A DNA stretch of 64,000 nucleotides from Ceriagrion tenellum. Taxonomy: Eukaryota; Arthropoda; Insecta; Odonata; Coenagrionidae. Made by a program: the position numbers and the translations under genes. The first letter of the stretch is position 1, and each line of letters begins with the position of its first letter. The DNA is taken from contig OY720642.1 in assembly GCA_963169105.1 (NCBI GenBank), positions 19,710,965 to 19,774,964 of the forward strand, written 5' to 3'. Positions 35,245 through 48,945 of the stretch are shown piece by piece. The notes below the pieces were generated by a model. It saw nothing but the letters and a program-made list of their open reading frames with translations, ran no database searches and was not told the DNA's origin.

Positions 35245-38150
35245 TACTCTCCAATGGATGGAAATTTTTGCCTTGAAGGATAATGATTCGTATTACTTTG
35301 GAGTCAATGATACCAAGTCTTCTAACTGTTTTGTAATATTTTTGTGGCGAAGGCCAACTTATAGTTGATGAGTTTATGTTTGAGAAATATTGTGTAGCTA
35401 TGGAGTCATTTGAATTTGATCGAGTAAGCTTATCAATTGAATAAATCTGGCCCATTTCTCCATTATGGCGTCGAAGTTAGGTAACAAAAATTATCAAAAG
35501 TTAGGTAAAAAATTGGAAAATTTGTCTTTTGGCGGTAAAACTCGAGAGAAGGGAAGGTCAATGCTTTGGAAATATTGAGTTTAATTAAGGAAAAAAATCG
35601 AGAGACTTAAGGTCCCCATCACAGTAAAAGTCGAATACTTCTGCCACTCTAAAAATTCAAACGTTGTTGGTCTCCGTTTGATCCCGTATCTTGCGAAGTC
35701 ATTGCAGAAAGCAATAAGGTGATTTAATTGATGTCTCAAGATCTTTGCTTTCATTTTTTGATGCAAAAAAGTGTAGCATAAAGAGCATGGAAAATACTGC
35801 TGTACCTGTGTCGGAGCCTTATCATTAGTGTGAAATAATGAGCACGTAATAATATTTGTATTTAAGCCTTTAGCTGTTCGTAATTTTAGTGGGTGTCCTT
35901 GTACTAACTTACAGTGGAGAGATTGTTGGCAAAATTTTCCCTCTAATCATTCATTTTTGTTTCGGTCTCTTGACATATTTTTATCCAAGGGTGAAACAGC
36001 AAAGTTGTTTTTGCGGCGAATGTTGTGAATGGCAGGCGTTGAAATTTCCAACGGTTGCCCCGAGAACGAGTGACTAATATCGCGGAGTGATGTACGAGAG
36101 TTGATTTAAAACGCGAGGAATACCAAGTTTGGCGCTAGTCAGATAATTTGGTTAAGATTTGTAAAAAGCTGCTTGCAATAATTTCTAGTTCCTTTAAGAA
36201 TACACTATGTCGCCACTGTGCTATGGTTATGAAGGTAATTAGGGCAAGATAAAAATTTCGATGTGTGAACGTGAGAGAAGGTCATCGGATGGCAGAGTTT
36301 TTCCGATGGCTATTAACGAGACACGGTTCGTTGGCCGCGAATTTTTGAAGTGGAAGCACCGAAAAAATTTGAACAGCGCAAAGAGCGTGGAATGAGCAGT
36401 AAGCCGAATCGTCCTCCACAGCCGTCCTGAAAGAGTAGCGCCGTAACCAGCGCTTTTGGCACGATAATAATTCCTTTCGGAGCAGAAGGCAGGTATTGCT
36501 CAAGAGGAGGGGAGACTGGTTTTTGTTTGTAGTCGGGCACGGCTCGTGAGAAGGGGCTTTGCGGTGGGAGCGAGCCAGTTGTTCGTGGAGTGTGAGGAGA
36601 ACCGAAAGAGAAATCTGTAGGCCAAGTGCTACTTCCAGTTGCGTAATCGGCCGGCGTGGCGGCGCTCAAATTGGTTTCACTTTCTTCAACGTACCCATGC
36701 TTTCGCCGTCTGCCTTGCCTTGCCTATTCCGTCCCCCAGGGAGCTCTTCCCCGGCTGCTATGACTCTTCCAGGCGGCCGACCTACTAACGAACTCCCGAC
36801 CGTCTGAAGTGCGAGACCCCATTTCGATCAGTCGCTGGAATTCATATCGCTCACTGCGCCGCCTGAGATATCTCTTCCGCAGTTTTTTCCCTTGCGCTGG
36901 CGGAATGTCACCCAACAGATCGATAATTTATTTGTGAACGGCTTGAATCAATGATCGTCTTGGCCTACGTAACCGGAGTTTTATCTTACTAATGGCCGGT
37001 TGCAAGGATATTTAGTTATGGAATCGATAATAATGAGATCCATGAAGTTATGGACCTCATATAAATATTTAGGTTGCAGGAACACATCTTCCAGTCTCAT
37101 AACTTATCTTTTTATTGTTGATTTCATCGGATATTTGATTTAATTTTACACCAATGAATCAAATTTAAGAGAGATTATCCGGTGTTTAATAGGTTATGCT
37201 CATTATAATTTGTCAGAAAGAGTAAAAAACTAGTATGTTGTCTCAAAAATACTCTGTTATCAAGTAGTTAATTCTCCAAGCAATTCATTGCGCTTCCTCC
37301 ATCTTGGCTACTTATGGAGCTCATAATTCGATTCCACAAGTTATGAAGCCATTTATGAAACCTGAAAATTAATCGAAGGTTTCTGCAACACTTACTGAAT
37401 GGTTGCCATCGTTTATGGGTCTCATAACTCTAAGGAATACTTATGTGTCGTTGCTGCAAGTGGCCATTATTGGAGAAAATGGGATTGTATCCCTTCTAGT
37501 CACGATGGGAGCTCAAGGGATTTCCGACTTCGTGAAAGTTGCAAGTCACATGAGTTTACGTTTCTCACCGAGAGGTCTTTTGGAACTCACCTCTTTATCT
37601 GAAGGTTTGACCTTCGAGGTGAAAATAAAGTAGTCTCCGGGACTTATGAATTGAAGTAATTGTTTTTTTCGCACGTACGACGACTAAAATCCAAGGTTAA
37701 ATGTTCAAATAATTTAATGGATACATTTGTTTTCAGCTGAGGTATGATGTTTACTAATTTAGCATATAGGGAGATGTAAGATTTTCTTTTTCATTGGGGA
37801 GGAGATGTGTTCGTGTGGTGGGGTCAATTTCAATGTTCACCTGTAACGACTCAATATCTGCCGAGAAATCTCACCTTTGTAAACTTCTTGAAAAACTGAA
37901 TATTTCGATATTTAATGCACAGCCGCTCACTATTTCTTTGAAATTAGTCCTTTAAATTTTCATTTTTGATTAAATATGTTTCAAGCATTGAAGATGGAGT
38001 AAATATTCCCTACCCAACCCTCCGTAGGGGACGCATCTTGTAAGAAGTACTCGTTTTCTAAACTTCGACTAACAGTTATTAAGTAATACCAGTTGCCATA
38101 TGTCTCTTTCCTATCAATCTGACAGCGCAGCGGTTCGCTGAGCGCAATAT
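35245..38150. other. Unassigned DNA with a GC-richer block at 36.3-36.9 kb
   Basis: No recognised gene. A GC-richer block at about 36,290-36,920 holds a 118-codon minus-strand frame (36,313-36,669; contains FSFGSPHTPRTTGSLPPQSP) with coding-like Pro/Ser composition but no known domain. It could be an exon or chance. Confidence 0.4.
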
Positions 38151-38151
38151 T

Positions 38152-38345
38152 CAAATATGAATGTTACATGCTTAAATATTTATATCAGAGCTACTGGGTT
38201 GCTCGAAGCTATTTTCATTATTATTCTTTTAAATATATCTATATTACTTCAAATATTAATGGTACGTGCTAAAATATTTATATTAGAGCTACTGACCTGC
38301 TTGAAGCTATTTTCATTATTATTCTTTTAAATATGTCTGTGCATG
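38152..38345. repeat. 98-bp tandem duplication
   Basis: Two adjacent copies starting at 38,152 and 38,250. Shared words include AATATTTATAT.AGAGCTAC and GAAGCTATTTTCATTATTAT. Several point differences show the duplication is not very recent. Confidence 0.85.
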
Positions 38346-40413
38346 AGGAATAATTGATCCTTAAAGCCAATTATGCAAGCGATTAAGCAATCAATCAATC
38401 GATTTGAATTAATCTCTCATTATATTAACTGTCCAATGAATCGTTACAGAATATAAAGCCAAGTAATGGTCATACTTTGGCGGATTAACCATGTGTAGCA
38501 ATAATTCTTCTAATTCGCGATAACCGCATGTTAACTGCAGAACTGCAGTTGGATGTTTGCTGCGAGCTCGGTTGTTTGCAGTTTTTCTTAATTTATTGAT
38601 AACAATTTATTCTAATGTACTTTGCACTCAATAGTAATTAATATAAGATAATCATCTCAATGTACACGAGCCTGGCTGTTTCGGCGACGGCGGTTTCGAC
38701 GCGAAATAGATTATGGACGACGCTGCGATTCAATACTCTCCTACGTAAGTACTCGTTGAACTTATGCTTTTATGAGTATTTTTGACTGCCTTTTGCTTTC
38801 CAACTCATACTTTGCTTCTTTTGTCGCCAGTCGATAAAACCGAAGTCCACGATAATCGAAATTTAGTTATGGCTTTACACATGTTGAGAGGAATACGATT
38901 TAATATAACCTTTTCTTTTCTGAAGCAATAAGCTGAAATAAAAAGATAGGTTACCAGCCTTAAAATTATATCAACAAAAAAATTGTCTCATATTATCTCA
39001 TGTGGGACGAAAATTAACTTTGTGTCGTTGAAATATCTTACAAGAATAGTGGGAAAAACAAATCTTCATTTCAGAGAAGTTAACTCTTTAACAAATAATT
39101 CAAGAAATTTATATTGAATTACTTAAAAATGGAGAGTTAATATATGTATCGGGAAGATGTATCTGACACTTACCATTCTACTAATCCCGGAACATACGAT
39201 GAAATGAAAGTTTCACTTTGCCTAAACTAGTTTAAGAGTAGGAATAACCTGTCAGGTATCAATTTAAAGAATATTAATGATAACAATCAGGAAGATTCGA
39301 GATTAAATAGGCAGTTTTTAAGACTTGTCTCTGTAATAATTGGCTAAAAACGATGCTTACAAAATCGATGAATGAAAACCATATCCCCTCTTCATGCTGT
39401 ATACACTCAACGGATGTAAATGTAATGCTGATATGTTTAAATTAAACAATTGGTAATAAATCACTTAATGCTACGCAAGCGAATGTTTATAATTGAGGTT
39501 ATACATAAAATTGCCACTATTGTACTGTAAGGTATCAAACTGTCATCATTTTCGACCCCTGCCTAAAAAAATCCCTAAAGTTTTAACAATTTTTTTTAGA
39601 ATGTGGTCTCAGATTTCCATTTTCCTTTGAAATTATGAGTTTTAATGATGAAGATTTTGAATTGAATCTAAAGTATTCTAAAATGATTTTTTCAAAGTTG
39701 TTCATATCCTAAGAACATGGAGGATAATATGCCGAATATGTAATGAACTTATGCCTATCTATTGTAAAAATGACATTGAAACGGTCCCATGGACAGATTT
39801 TCGGTTTATTCGTCTGGAGTAGGCTTAAACCAACGAAAGAAAGTATAATGAATTTCAATTTTTTAAAGTATGCCGCGCATAAGTTGAGATATTTTGCAGC
39901 CAGAAGTCGTGAATGGTCGTTGCGTACCGAGACCTGCAACTAGTGTTCAATCGTAAAATTAATATGCTTTACTTATTTATCTAGCTAACTTGAACTACAT
40001 TCAGTCGTATAAATTCCCTTGTTTCACATTTCCCTTCGGATTCCTTCCTCCGTATTTATCAAAGTATGAATGTGTCTGTGAGGGACAATTGACTTGACTT
40101 TTTATCAGAGTGAACGATCTGAGTTTTGTATAGATATATATCCTCAAGCGTTTTCTGGTTTAATATTTAAGATGAGCGTGATCTTAAGAGAGTGTGCTGG
40201 AGTATATTTCGCTGTAAATGTCAGTATTTGAGAAGCGATACTCAAATTTTATCGGCATTTAAACGAGGGGAAAATTTTTCGAGCCATATCAGCAGATTTT
40301 GGTACGATGGTTTCATTGCATTAATTATGGTAATAATTTGACATCTTCTTTCATATGCTACGCCATTGTGATTTGTTATTTGAATTTAAATATTAATTCC
40401 TAGAAAAAAGAAT
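38346..40413. other. Unassigned AT-rich DNA
   Basis: Nothing recognised on either strand. Confidence 0.5.
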
Positions 40414-40610
40414 CTAAGGCCCTGGTTACTCGATACATTAACCCGTACGAGTCAATGTGTGAATGCATGAACGCGTGAATGAACGCAAAAATTTACCATC
40501 TAACCATACCAACAAGTACGAATGCATGAACGGGAAACCTGGTCTATTTAATTCATTCATTCTTAACATGAACACGTACGAGTTAATGTATCGTGTAACC
40601 AGGCCTTAAG
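40414..40610. mobile_element. Short MITE-like element with long terminal inverted repeats
   Basis: The left end CTAAGGCCCTGGTTAC...CGATACATTAAC and the reverse complement of the right end CTTAAGGCCTGGTTAC...CGATACATTAAC match over about 38 bp with a few changes. The roughly 200-bp interior has repeated GAATGCATGAACG words and no coding. Flanks AAAAGAAT and AAAAGATA may be a decayed 8-bp target duplication. The superfamily is uncertain. Confidence 0.65.
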
Positions 40611-41040
40611 AAAAGATACCGTGTATACCTCAGTCGATCATATTAATGGAAAACCTTGCACAACATTATCCCTGCCACTTAACACGTGGAACCAGTGTGC
40701 TTTCTACCGACGAAGTCCTTGAACTGTCGCCATTGAAATATAAAAGCAAATATTTAACAATGAGTGTAATTCTTGGGTTTTGGAAAATTTCTGGAAAAAA
40801 AGCCAGTAAAATGCGTCATCACAAAGGGCGTGGTAGACTTTCAATGTCCTGTTTGAAAGTATATTCGTGAAAATGAGATTGAAATGTGCTCGGAAAAATA
40901 TATTACGATCTTTGGTATTTTGAGCAGTATATTCTTATAATATATGAGGCAAGAAGATGTTTAATTCTTCATTACATCTCTAATCAACATTATTCTTGGC
41001 CAATGGCCAATAGCATAAAGGACCGTGACCCTAAAGGAAA
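40611..41040. other. Unassigned DNA
   Basis: Nothing recognised. A 74-codon plus-strand frame at 40,646-40,870 has no identifiable domain. Confidence 0.45.
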
Positions 41041-41068
41041 GGACAGATGAGGCCCACGCATCAATACC

Positions 41069-41130
41069 CTGATGATACCGGAAGAGTATTCTGTCGAAAC
41101 GTTGGCAATAGCCAAATATTTAAACTAGCG
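41069..41130 (+). repeat. CCTGATGATACC...TGTCGAAACG motif, hammerhead-like core
   Basis: CCTGATGATACC is followed by a weak stem ATAC/GTAT, then CTGTCGAAAC at 41,091-41,100, then TTGGC-AATA-GCCAA, a perfect 5-bp stem in the position hammerhead stem III would occupy. The conserved cleavage triplet after that stem is not clear (AATATT follows). Probably part of a dispersed repeat running to about 41,160. Confidence 0.35.
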
Positions 41131-41389
41131 TAAAACCTGAGAAACTGTCAGTAAAAAGGTCGAATTGTCAAAACAATGTGGTAGTGACTGAAAAGTGAGC
41201 AAGCAAGACATGGTGAACATGCATGCTTTAAGAAAAGGATGTGAATGTAATTAAGTATATGAATTCTACCTTTGAGCATCGTTGTATGATGAAAATATTT
41301 CTTCAAAAACCTCACATCCACTCATCGGCTTGGAAAAAATAGGTCATAGGACGTTGACCCTAAGGAAACGGTACTGTTAATAGCAGTAT

Positions 41390-41850
41390 GCCCTATTTTA
41401 TTTATTTACCTCATAATAAAAAGATACATGTCATTAGCCGGTTTCGCCGAAGTTGTTACCTCGCCCATACCTCCCGTGCGCAGCACTCAGGGGCGGCGGG
41501 TGGTCAAAAATTGTCTTTGGTACATTAAATAAACACATTAATAATTCACTTAACAGTGTCCTAACTATCACGTATATAAATACAAGCTAAAAATCGTCCG
41601 AAAATAATATTTACCGCCCTAGAGAGATATAAATATGTGCAAAAGCTAAAAATGTCTTAATTGAGAAATTTCTATCATTATTTACATCAAAATAATGCTA
41701 ATAATAATAAGGTAAAATGTCACTGTGTACACGAAATAATCAAATCGCACTATCGACATAACACGCAATCACTGCACTAACACTATCTTCGGGTCTCCTT
41801 CTTCCTATGCAAGTCCGGATCCCGGTGTGTCAGTGCTGCAGAGGGTCAAA
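41390..41850 (-). repeat. Possible 3' end of an unclassified retroelement or transcript
   Basis: Read on the minus strand, a moderately GC-rich stretch (GCGCACGGGAGGTATGGGCG at about 41,475) leads into an AT-rich segment ending AGGTAAATAAATAAAATA at about 41,390, which looks like a 3' end with an A-rich tail. No ORF, no terminal repeats and no second copy in the window, so this is weak. Confidence 0.25.
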
Positions 41851-43768
41851 AAACATGAAAAAGAAAGGAAATCAAAATTACACAAATTCAGCTTATTTTT
41901 TGAAATTTGATGATATTGTTGTGTATTTACCTTTTCTTAGACTATGCTCCATTGTTATTTGATCCTCGCTGTTTAAATACGTGACTAGCAGGGAAGCGAT
42001 ACCTTCCGTCAAAGTCAAGCGGCTAATATGCACCTTTGAATCACGTGACCTTTTAAAATTTTTTATTAATATTGAAATTAATGTTAGTTTTGAATTTTCC
42101 TTAAAACAAATAATCTCTGCGCCTATCAGAAAAATCTCTTCTTTGTTGATATTCACGGTGTATACTATCTCTGACTGTCGTTTGATGAAGTTAAATCACA
42201 ATTTCACAAATGTAACGATTACTATTGAAGTAGATTACTACTTAAATTATTACTAGAAAAAAGTAACGATTATAGGCACGAGTAGGTTGAGTGTAATCGT
42301 AACCGCTAATTGGATTATTTGTTATCGATTACTTTCCATTCCTGATATAATTAATAGGGTAATAGGTTTTATTTGACAACTTAAATGAGGAAAATGTACC
42401 AAAAATAAATTCTTACATTTTCCGTAGCTTCATATCCAATTTATGGTAAAAGATTCTTTCATGTAAGCTTATGGTTTTTTGATTTCTTATGATGAGTCCT
42501 TTTTGTGTAAATACACCCTGTTAAAACGCCAAATTAAGTTATCTTTCCGCCGATTTAACTCTCTCAAATAATCCTTAATATGACTCGTTGGAACGTACAT
42601 CAATTAAGCTTCATCTGGCCTGAACAGGCCATCAGATTAATCTCCAATCACATGAAAATGTGATTGTCCCTTTGGTCCATGGTATCCAACTTACGTTCAA
42701 ATTAATTGAATGGGGTATTAATGCACATCAGCTGGAATCGAGCTGGATTAAAAAGAAAGCTAAAACAGTCTGTCGAAGGAAGAACTTCCGTTGACCGTCA
42801 TCTGATGTTGCTCGGTGCCTTCAGGGTACTCTAGAGTCCCCTCTGCTTTTAAGATAGTTGGGAAAAAATAGAAACTCGAGTGGCGTCCAGGTTGTCATGG
42901 CAACAGATCCTTTGACGGCAGAGCATTGCGTCGTTCCGTTCCATTGCTTCCTGTCATTGCGATTGAATTCTACTTTCTGGCTGGGACTATTTTAATTCGC
43001 CCTTTTAGTTTACGTTATGCCTCGTTGGCTTGTCTACTGTCTTATTAAACTCTAGAGTCATAATATTTATGCACAAAGTGTGTCTGGAGGAATCTACGCA
43101 GAATCTGGAGTAGACAGGGAAGACGATTTTAAGAATTTCTGCCGTATGAACTTGGTGTCACAACTCCTCCATTACGCAGCTATAGCAACGCAAGCATTTT
43201 GTCGGAATCAGTTGGCCGTTACTGCGAAAACGCCAAAAAGATGATGAATCCATTAATAATTGGTATAAGATGAAGGTACTAATTATGTGTGTATTTATTT
43301 TCCTTCTGATTTGTGCACTTATTTATTTCTACATGTAAACTGGTGAGTGAAAATGAAAATATGTTGTACTCAAAGGAAATATTGCATAAAGCTATTTTAT
43401 CATCCGAGAGACAAGCTATCAAATACATTAAAGAAAGACAGTGGTTGAAGAAATTTATTTCACTTTTATACTTGATTTATTTTCAAATATTAATATTTCG
43501 TGGAGATGTGGTATCTTAAATGTTGGCGATTCATGAGACCCTTATTTGACGGCTCCCTGTCATGCATGGAACTGGTATGTTTAGACCGAAAGAGATTATT
43601 AACATATTAACTAAGCTTACTTACTTATTTTTAAACGTATCGAAAAGAATCAGCAAACACAGGAATCCGAATGAAAGTAATCTTGTAAAGTAAATTCAGT
43701 AAAAATCGATGATCCATTTAGAGTTATAGGAGTATCAAGGCCAGATTTTCGCACTAGTGGTCAGTCCC
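41851..43768. other. Unassigned DNA
   Basis: Nothing recognised on either strand. Confidence 0.5.
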
Positions 43769-44002
43769 ATTGCGAAAGCACTCTTTCTTAGAAGTGCTCC
43801 CGCGTCGAGATGAGCGTTGAAGTAAACAGTAGATGTCGTGCAGCGGACCGAGGAAGACCTTGATCTGTGAGAGGTGCTCGCCCGTTGGTGTTCTTACTGG
43901 TTCTAGGAGTTATCTTCCAAAAGTCGGTCGTTTTATAGTGAATTGAACCACAAAACTACTACGTCATTAGAGGATTACATTTTGATTATGTGCCAACCAA
44001 TT
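43769..44002 (+). repeat. Inverted repeat pair, left copy
   Basis: Matches the reverse complement of 46,091-46,313 at roughly 75-80% by eye. Landmarks are CGTCGAGATGA.CGTT.AAG, TAGATG.CGTGC, CTTACTGG and GTCGTTTTATA. The two copies face each other about 2 kb apart. No coding frame is conserved between them and no family is recognised. Confidence 0.65.
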
Positions 44003-45398
<1,396 letters not shown>

Positions 45399-45985
45399 AT
45401 CTACATCTACATACTACCCCGCGATCCTCCGCATGGGCGTGTGGCAGGGGGTGGTAAGTCATCAGATGTAAAGATGTTAAAGTTTTGGAGGTGAAATGGT
45501 GACATGTACAATGGGAGTGTATTTGGAGGAGCTCAGTTTTTATTGTGATCGCTTATTGTTCGCGGAAAGAACGAGTTTTTGTACCTATCTGTTCGGCAGA
45601 GTATCTATCTTATTTTATCGCATCTGTCAGACCTAGAAATGTAGTGAGGCGTCATGATAATACTCTCTGTATCGCTCTGAAACACACCAATTCTGAATAT
45701 CTCAAACAGCCAAAGCCTAGCTCGCAGCCTCCGAGTCTCTAGGGGCTCCCACCTAAATCTCTTTAACAGTTGTGTAACACTATATGTTCGTTCGTAGCAG
45801 TTTTTAATGAAGCGTGCTGCTTTTCGTTGAATTTTCTTAATTTTTTTGGTTAAATCTTTATGACCAGGGGCCCAAATGCTCGCGGCGTATTTGAGGTGTG
45901 GCCTAACCAGAGCGAAGTAACATCTCTCTTTTACTTTTTCATCCGAAAAGTAAATTCTATTTTGTTCAAACTTGGCCGCCCCAGA
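45399..45985 (-). pseudogene. CR1/L2-like LINE, 3' fragment with reverse transcriptase C-terminus
   Basis: C-terminal end of a CR1/L2-like polymerase. The minus strand reads EKVKERCYFALVRPHLKYAA, SIWAPGHKDLTKKIKKIQRK, AARFIKNCYERTYSVTQLL and RFRWEPLETRRLRARLWLF. This is followed by about 200 bp of 3' UTR ending in CTGCCACACGCCCATGCGG and a GTAGATGTAGAT tail at 45,399. Closely similar to the copy at 58.2-58.9 kb over ORF and UTR. Truncated at the 5' end near 45,985, where similarity stops (the copy at 58 kb continues with LKKLGFIKRIIGRF). Confidence 0.88.
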
Positions 45986-46090
45986 CATTATCAAATAGAG
46001 GAAAGGCAGACAGACTTTTTGCATTTTTATTCTACTATAGATTTTATCAAGGAATACCCACTGAAGTTATTTAAAATTCATTCGGACGTT

Positions 46091-46313
46091 TAGATTGGTC
46101 GACACATTATCGAACTTAATCCACCAACGACGAGGAAGTGTCGTCCAATTAATTATAAAACGACGGATTTTTGAGGTAGATGAGATCCAGTAAGGACACC
46201 GATCGGCAAGCACTTCTCACATCGACATCTCATCCTTGGGCCAAAGCACGGCATCTATTGTCTACTTTAACGTTCATCTCGACGAGAGAGAACCTTTGAC
46301 TTAGAGTGCCATT
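46091..46313 (-). repeat. Inverted repeat pair, right copy
   Basis: Reverse-complement partner of 43,769-44,002. It lies between the CR1-like fragment ending at 45,985 and R1 copy B starting at 46,580, inside a cluster of repeat remnants. Confidence 0.65.
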
Positions 46314-46337
46314 GCGAAACCCTGACCTTGAGAAGGT

Positions 46338-46560
46338 TGTCTTAACCCCGAATGGACCATTCAGCCAGCAAGAATTCAGCCCACGGACCGATCAATGAGG
46401 AATATTTTCCAATCGGCGTTTTACTTAGGCTCATCAGCGACGTAATATGGGTTTGGATTTGGAACATTTGAGCGGCCCCTCCCCACAGAAGCCAATCAAT
46501 CATATCCACTTTCCCGAAAGAGCCGTCGCGTCCGCTCGACGGTCTAAGGAACCAGGTTCC
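46338..46560 (-). repeat. Unclassified GC-richer segment with truncated CTGATGAG motif
   Basis: The minus strand contains CTGATGAGCCTAAGTAAAAC then GCCGATTGG (46,437-46,409). CTGATGAG begins like a hammerhead core, but the closing half of stem II and an intact CGAAAC are missing, as if deleted. The 102-codon minus-strand frame here has no recognised domain. It may belong to the same element as the adjacent inverted repeat. Confidence 0.25.
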
Positions 46561-46579
46561 GGCGTGGAGAGAATGGCGT

Positions 46580-47127
46580 AAGGTAGTGCGATCGAGATAG
46601 ATTCCTAATGATAATAGACACCATATTCGAATTGTACGTTTTAATTTCACCAGCTATGGGACGCACGAATTAAATTTTGCATTATTAATGGTGCAATAAT
46701 ATAGTTTTAAATGACAGAAATTGTAAGTAATCAAATCAAAATATCTAAATAAGTCTTTAACTTGAATAATTTTTTTCACGCGGTACGTTTCAAACTCCAT
46801 CAAAACGGATTTGTTATGATTCCGAAGAATTTACTACGGGGACGATAAGATTAATTTTCAAAATAGTTGGGAAAACACACAAACTACACACTGTTGATTG
46901 TTTGACAATATCTAAGTGTAGGAAATGCTTCATTTTTAATATAAAGTCTCTCTGGAGTGTATACCTTTACCATGTAAAAGAGCTGGTATTTATTGGCAAA
47001 TATCTTGGAATGTAATGTGGTTAGGGGTTGAATTTTTTATGTTAATGGAAGGGTGATATATGTTTCTTTAAAATGAGACTAAATTCATTGATTTCTTGGT
47101 AAAATGATTTTTCGCTCAAACTACCTT
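46580..47127 (+). repeat. Dispersed repeat family R1, copy B (about 550 bp)
   Basis: Collinear with copy A (34,687-35,244); both begin with the same AGGTAGTGCG edge and end at CGCTCAAACT.CCTT. Point differences and small indels are spread evenly, as expected for old independent insertions. Confidence 0.75.
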
Positions 47128-48945
47128 AAGGTCCTGAGACTAGGGATGGTGGGTATACACATGAAGTACCTCTTGGCCCCCCCTGACGCATTCATTTGCC
47201 TGGATAAGGGTCCCTAGCGTTGAATGGAGTCCGCAAGCTCTTCACAAACCCTAGACGGCCTCTGGGGAGGGATCTTCGTGGAAGGGATAATGCATCCTAC
47301 CCGAAAAAGTTTTTGAGAAAGACGTTTCATGGAAGCATCGAAAGTTCACGCAGTTATAATATTTTAGTTCAGAAAAAATCTCACCCAATAGCCATATAAT
47401 TTGGATTAGTTTTTTCGTCCATTTTCCTTCTTACAAAATAAAGGGGTAAGCAGTGTTTTTATTTCTCCTGGAAAGTCTCTATTTTCAATTATGCGGTATT
47501 GTTTCTTCATTGCCGTTGCACTGCAGTTGCAGCAAGTCATTTAGTTCATCTTTTTAGAATTCTTCAATTTTGTTCAAAAGTTGTCGCAATTTATCCATCC
47601 CATCTATTTTAATAAAAATTTAATCTCTTCTAGACCGAAATATAAAAACGGAAAGGCCTTGTAATGGTTTCATTGAATTAAATATATGTGGTTTATTGTT
47701 GTAAAAAACGAAATCGCTATCGAAGATCGTGAGTTAATGTTGCCATGTTACAGATATCACCAAGGTAATTTATTGCCATTTTCAATGGATTGAAAGTTTG
47801 GATTTTTTATTTTGTTTCCGATTCCTGCTTCTGGTAAATTTGAAAAATTTCTTCCGGTGAAATAATTCAATACATTGTTTCATATGGATCGTTTAAGGCA
47901 AATCGTTATCGCTTTTACCTTTTATTTATCATATTTGGTCGCATTTTATCCATTAATGGAAACTCGTTTATTAATTCACTGACCATGACAAACATTTGCA
48001 GCATATCTGTTGCCTAGAAATATTTGTTCTTTATAATTTTCACACAATATTTGTTACAAAGTAATTGAATTAAAAAAGAATCGCATATAAAACCTTTAAG
48101 GAGTCTACTCTCTTATGAATAGTTATAACGGAAACATGAAAATTCACTGAAGATCATTTGCGTTTACCAACATAGCTTAAATTTTTATAGCACGTTTGAT
48201 TTATTGTAACTTCCCTTGAATTGCAGAAGCATTAGCGTTAGGAAAGCATAAGGGAAATTTATGGCACCCAAAAAAGAATGAGTGTCACTTAAAAAAAATG
48301 GGACGGCTTTGAGCTTAGAATATTTTATACTAGGTATTATAACGACTTATATCAAAGTAAGGGTCATTCATAAAACCCGTTGGGTTTTCGTTTCTTGTTT
48401 CGACGGAGTGACCAAAGAATGCTATAATGAAAAACTGGCACTTTGCTATTACTAGAACATTTATAAAGGTAATGCCAGTTGTTTGAATTATAAGCGTTCT
48501 GTTTGACATTTGAACGTATAGATTTCCTTGAGCTATAAAAAGTAGTAAATACTGATTTTTTTATTTCACATATTTTTTATACGTTCATATGCGCTCCATT
48601 GACCCGTGGTTCTTTATTTTCATATCGAGAGATTCCATGTTTGATATTTATAAAGCTCATGTTAGTTTGCTTTTGCACTTGTACCGACATTATTATATTT
48701 AATTTTTTCAGGTATTTACATCTCAAAAAGCTCTAGAATACCAGAAGTATCTGGCACTGTTCTATTGCTGATATAATAAAATGCATAAAATAGCGTGCGA
48801 TTTTAGATACACCTGGTAGCCTTATTGAGAATTGGTATATATAACTGATGGTGCATCACTATATGCTGATATAAATCACTTCTATGTAATAGAATTGTTG
48901 AAGCCTGCTTGGTATTCGTGTGTTGGTTGTGTTCATGTGTTGCTG
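47128..48945. other. Unassigned DNA
   Basis: A GC-richer patch at 47,130-47,290 directly follows R1 copy B and may be part of a longer version of it or another element (copy A lacks it). The rest is AT-rich, nothing recognised. Confidence 0.45.
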
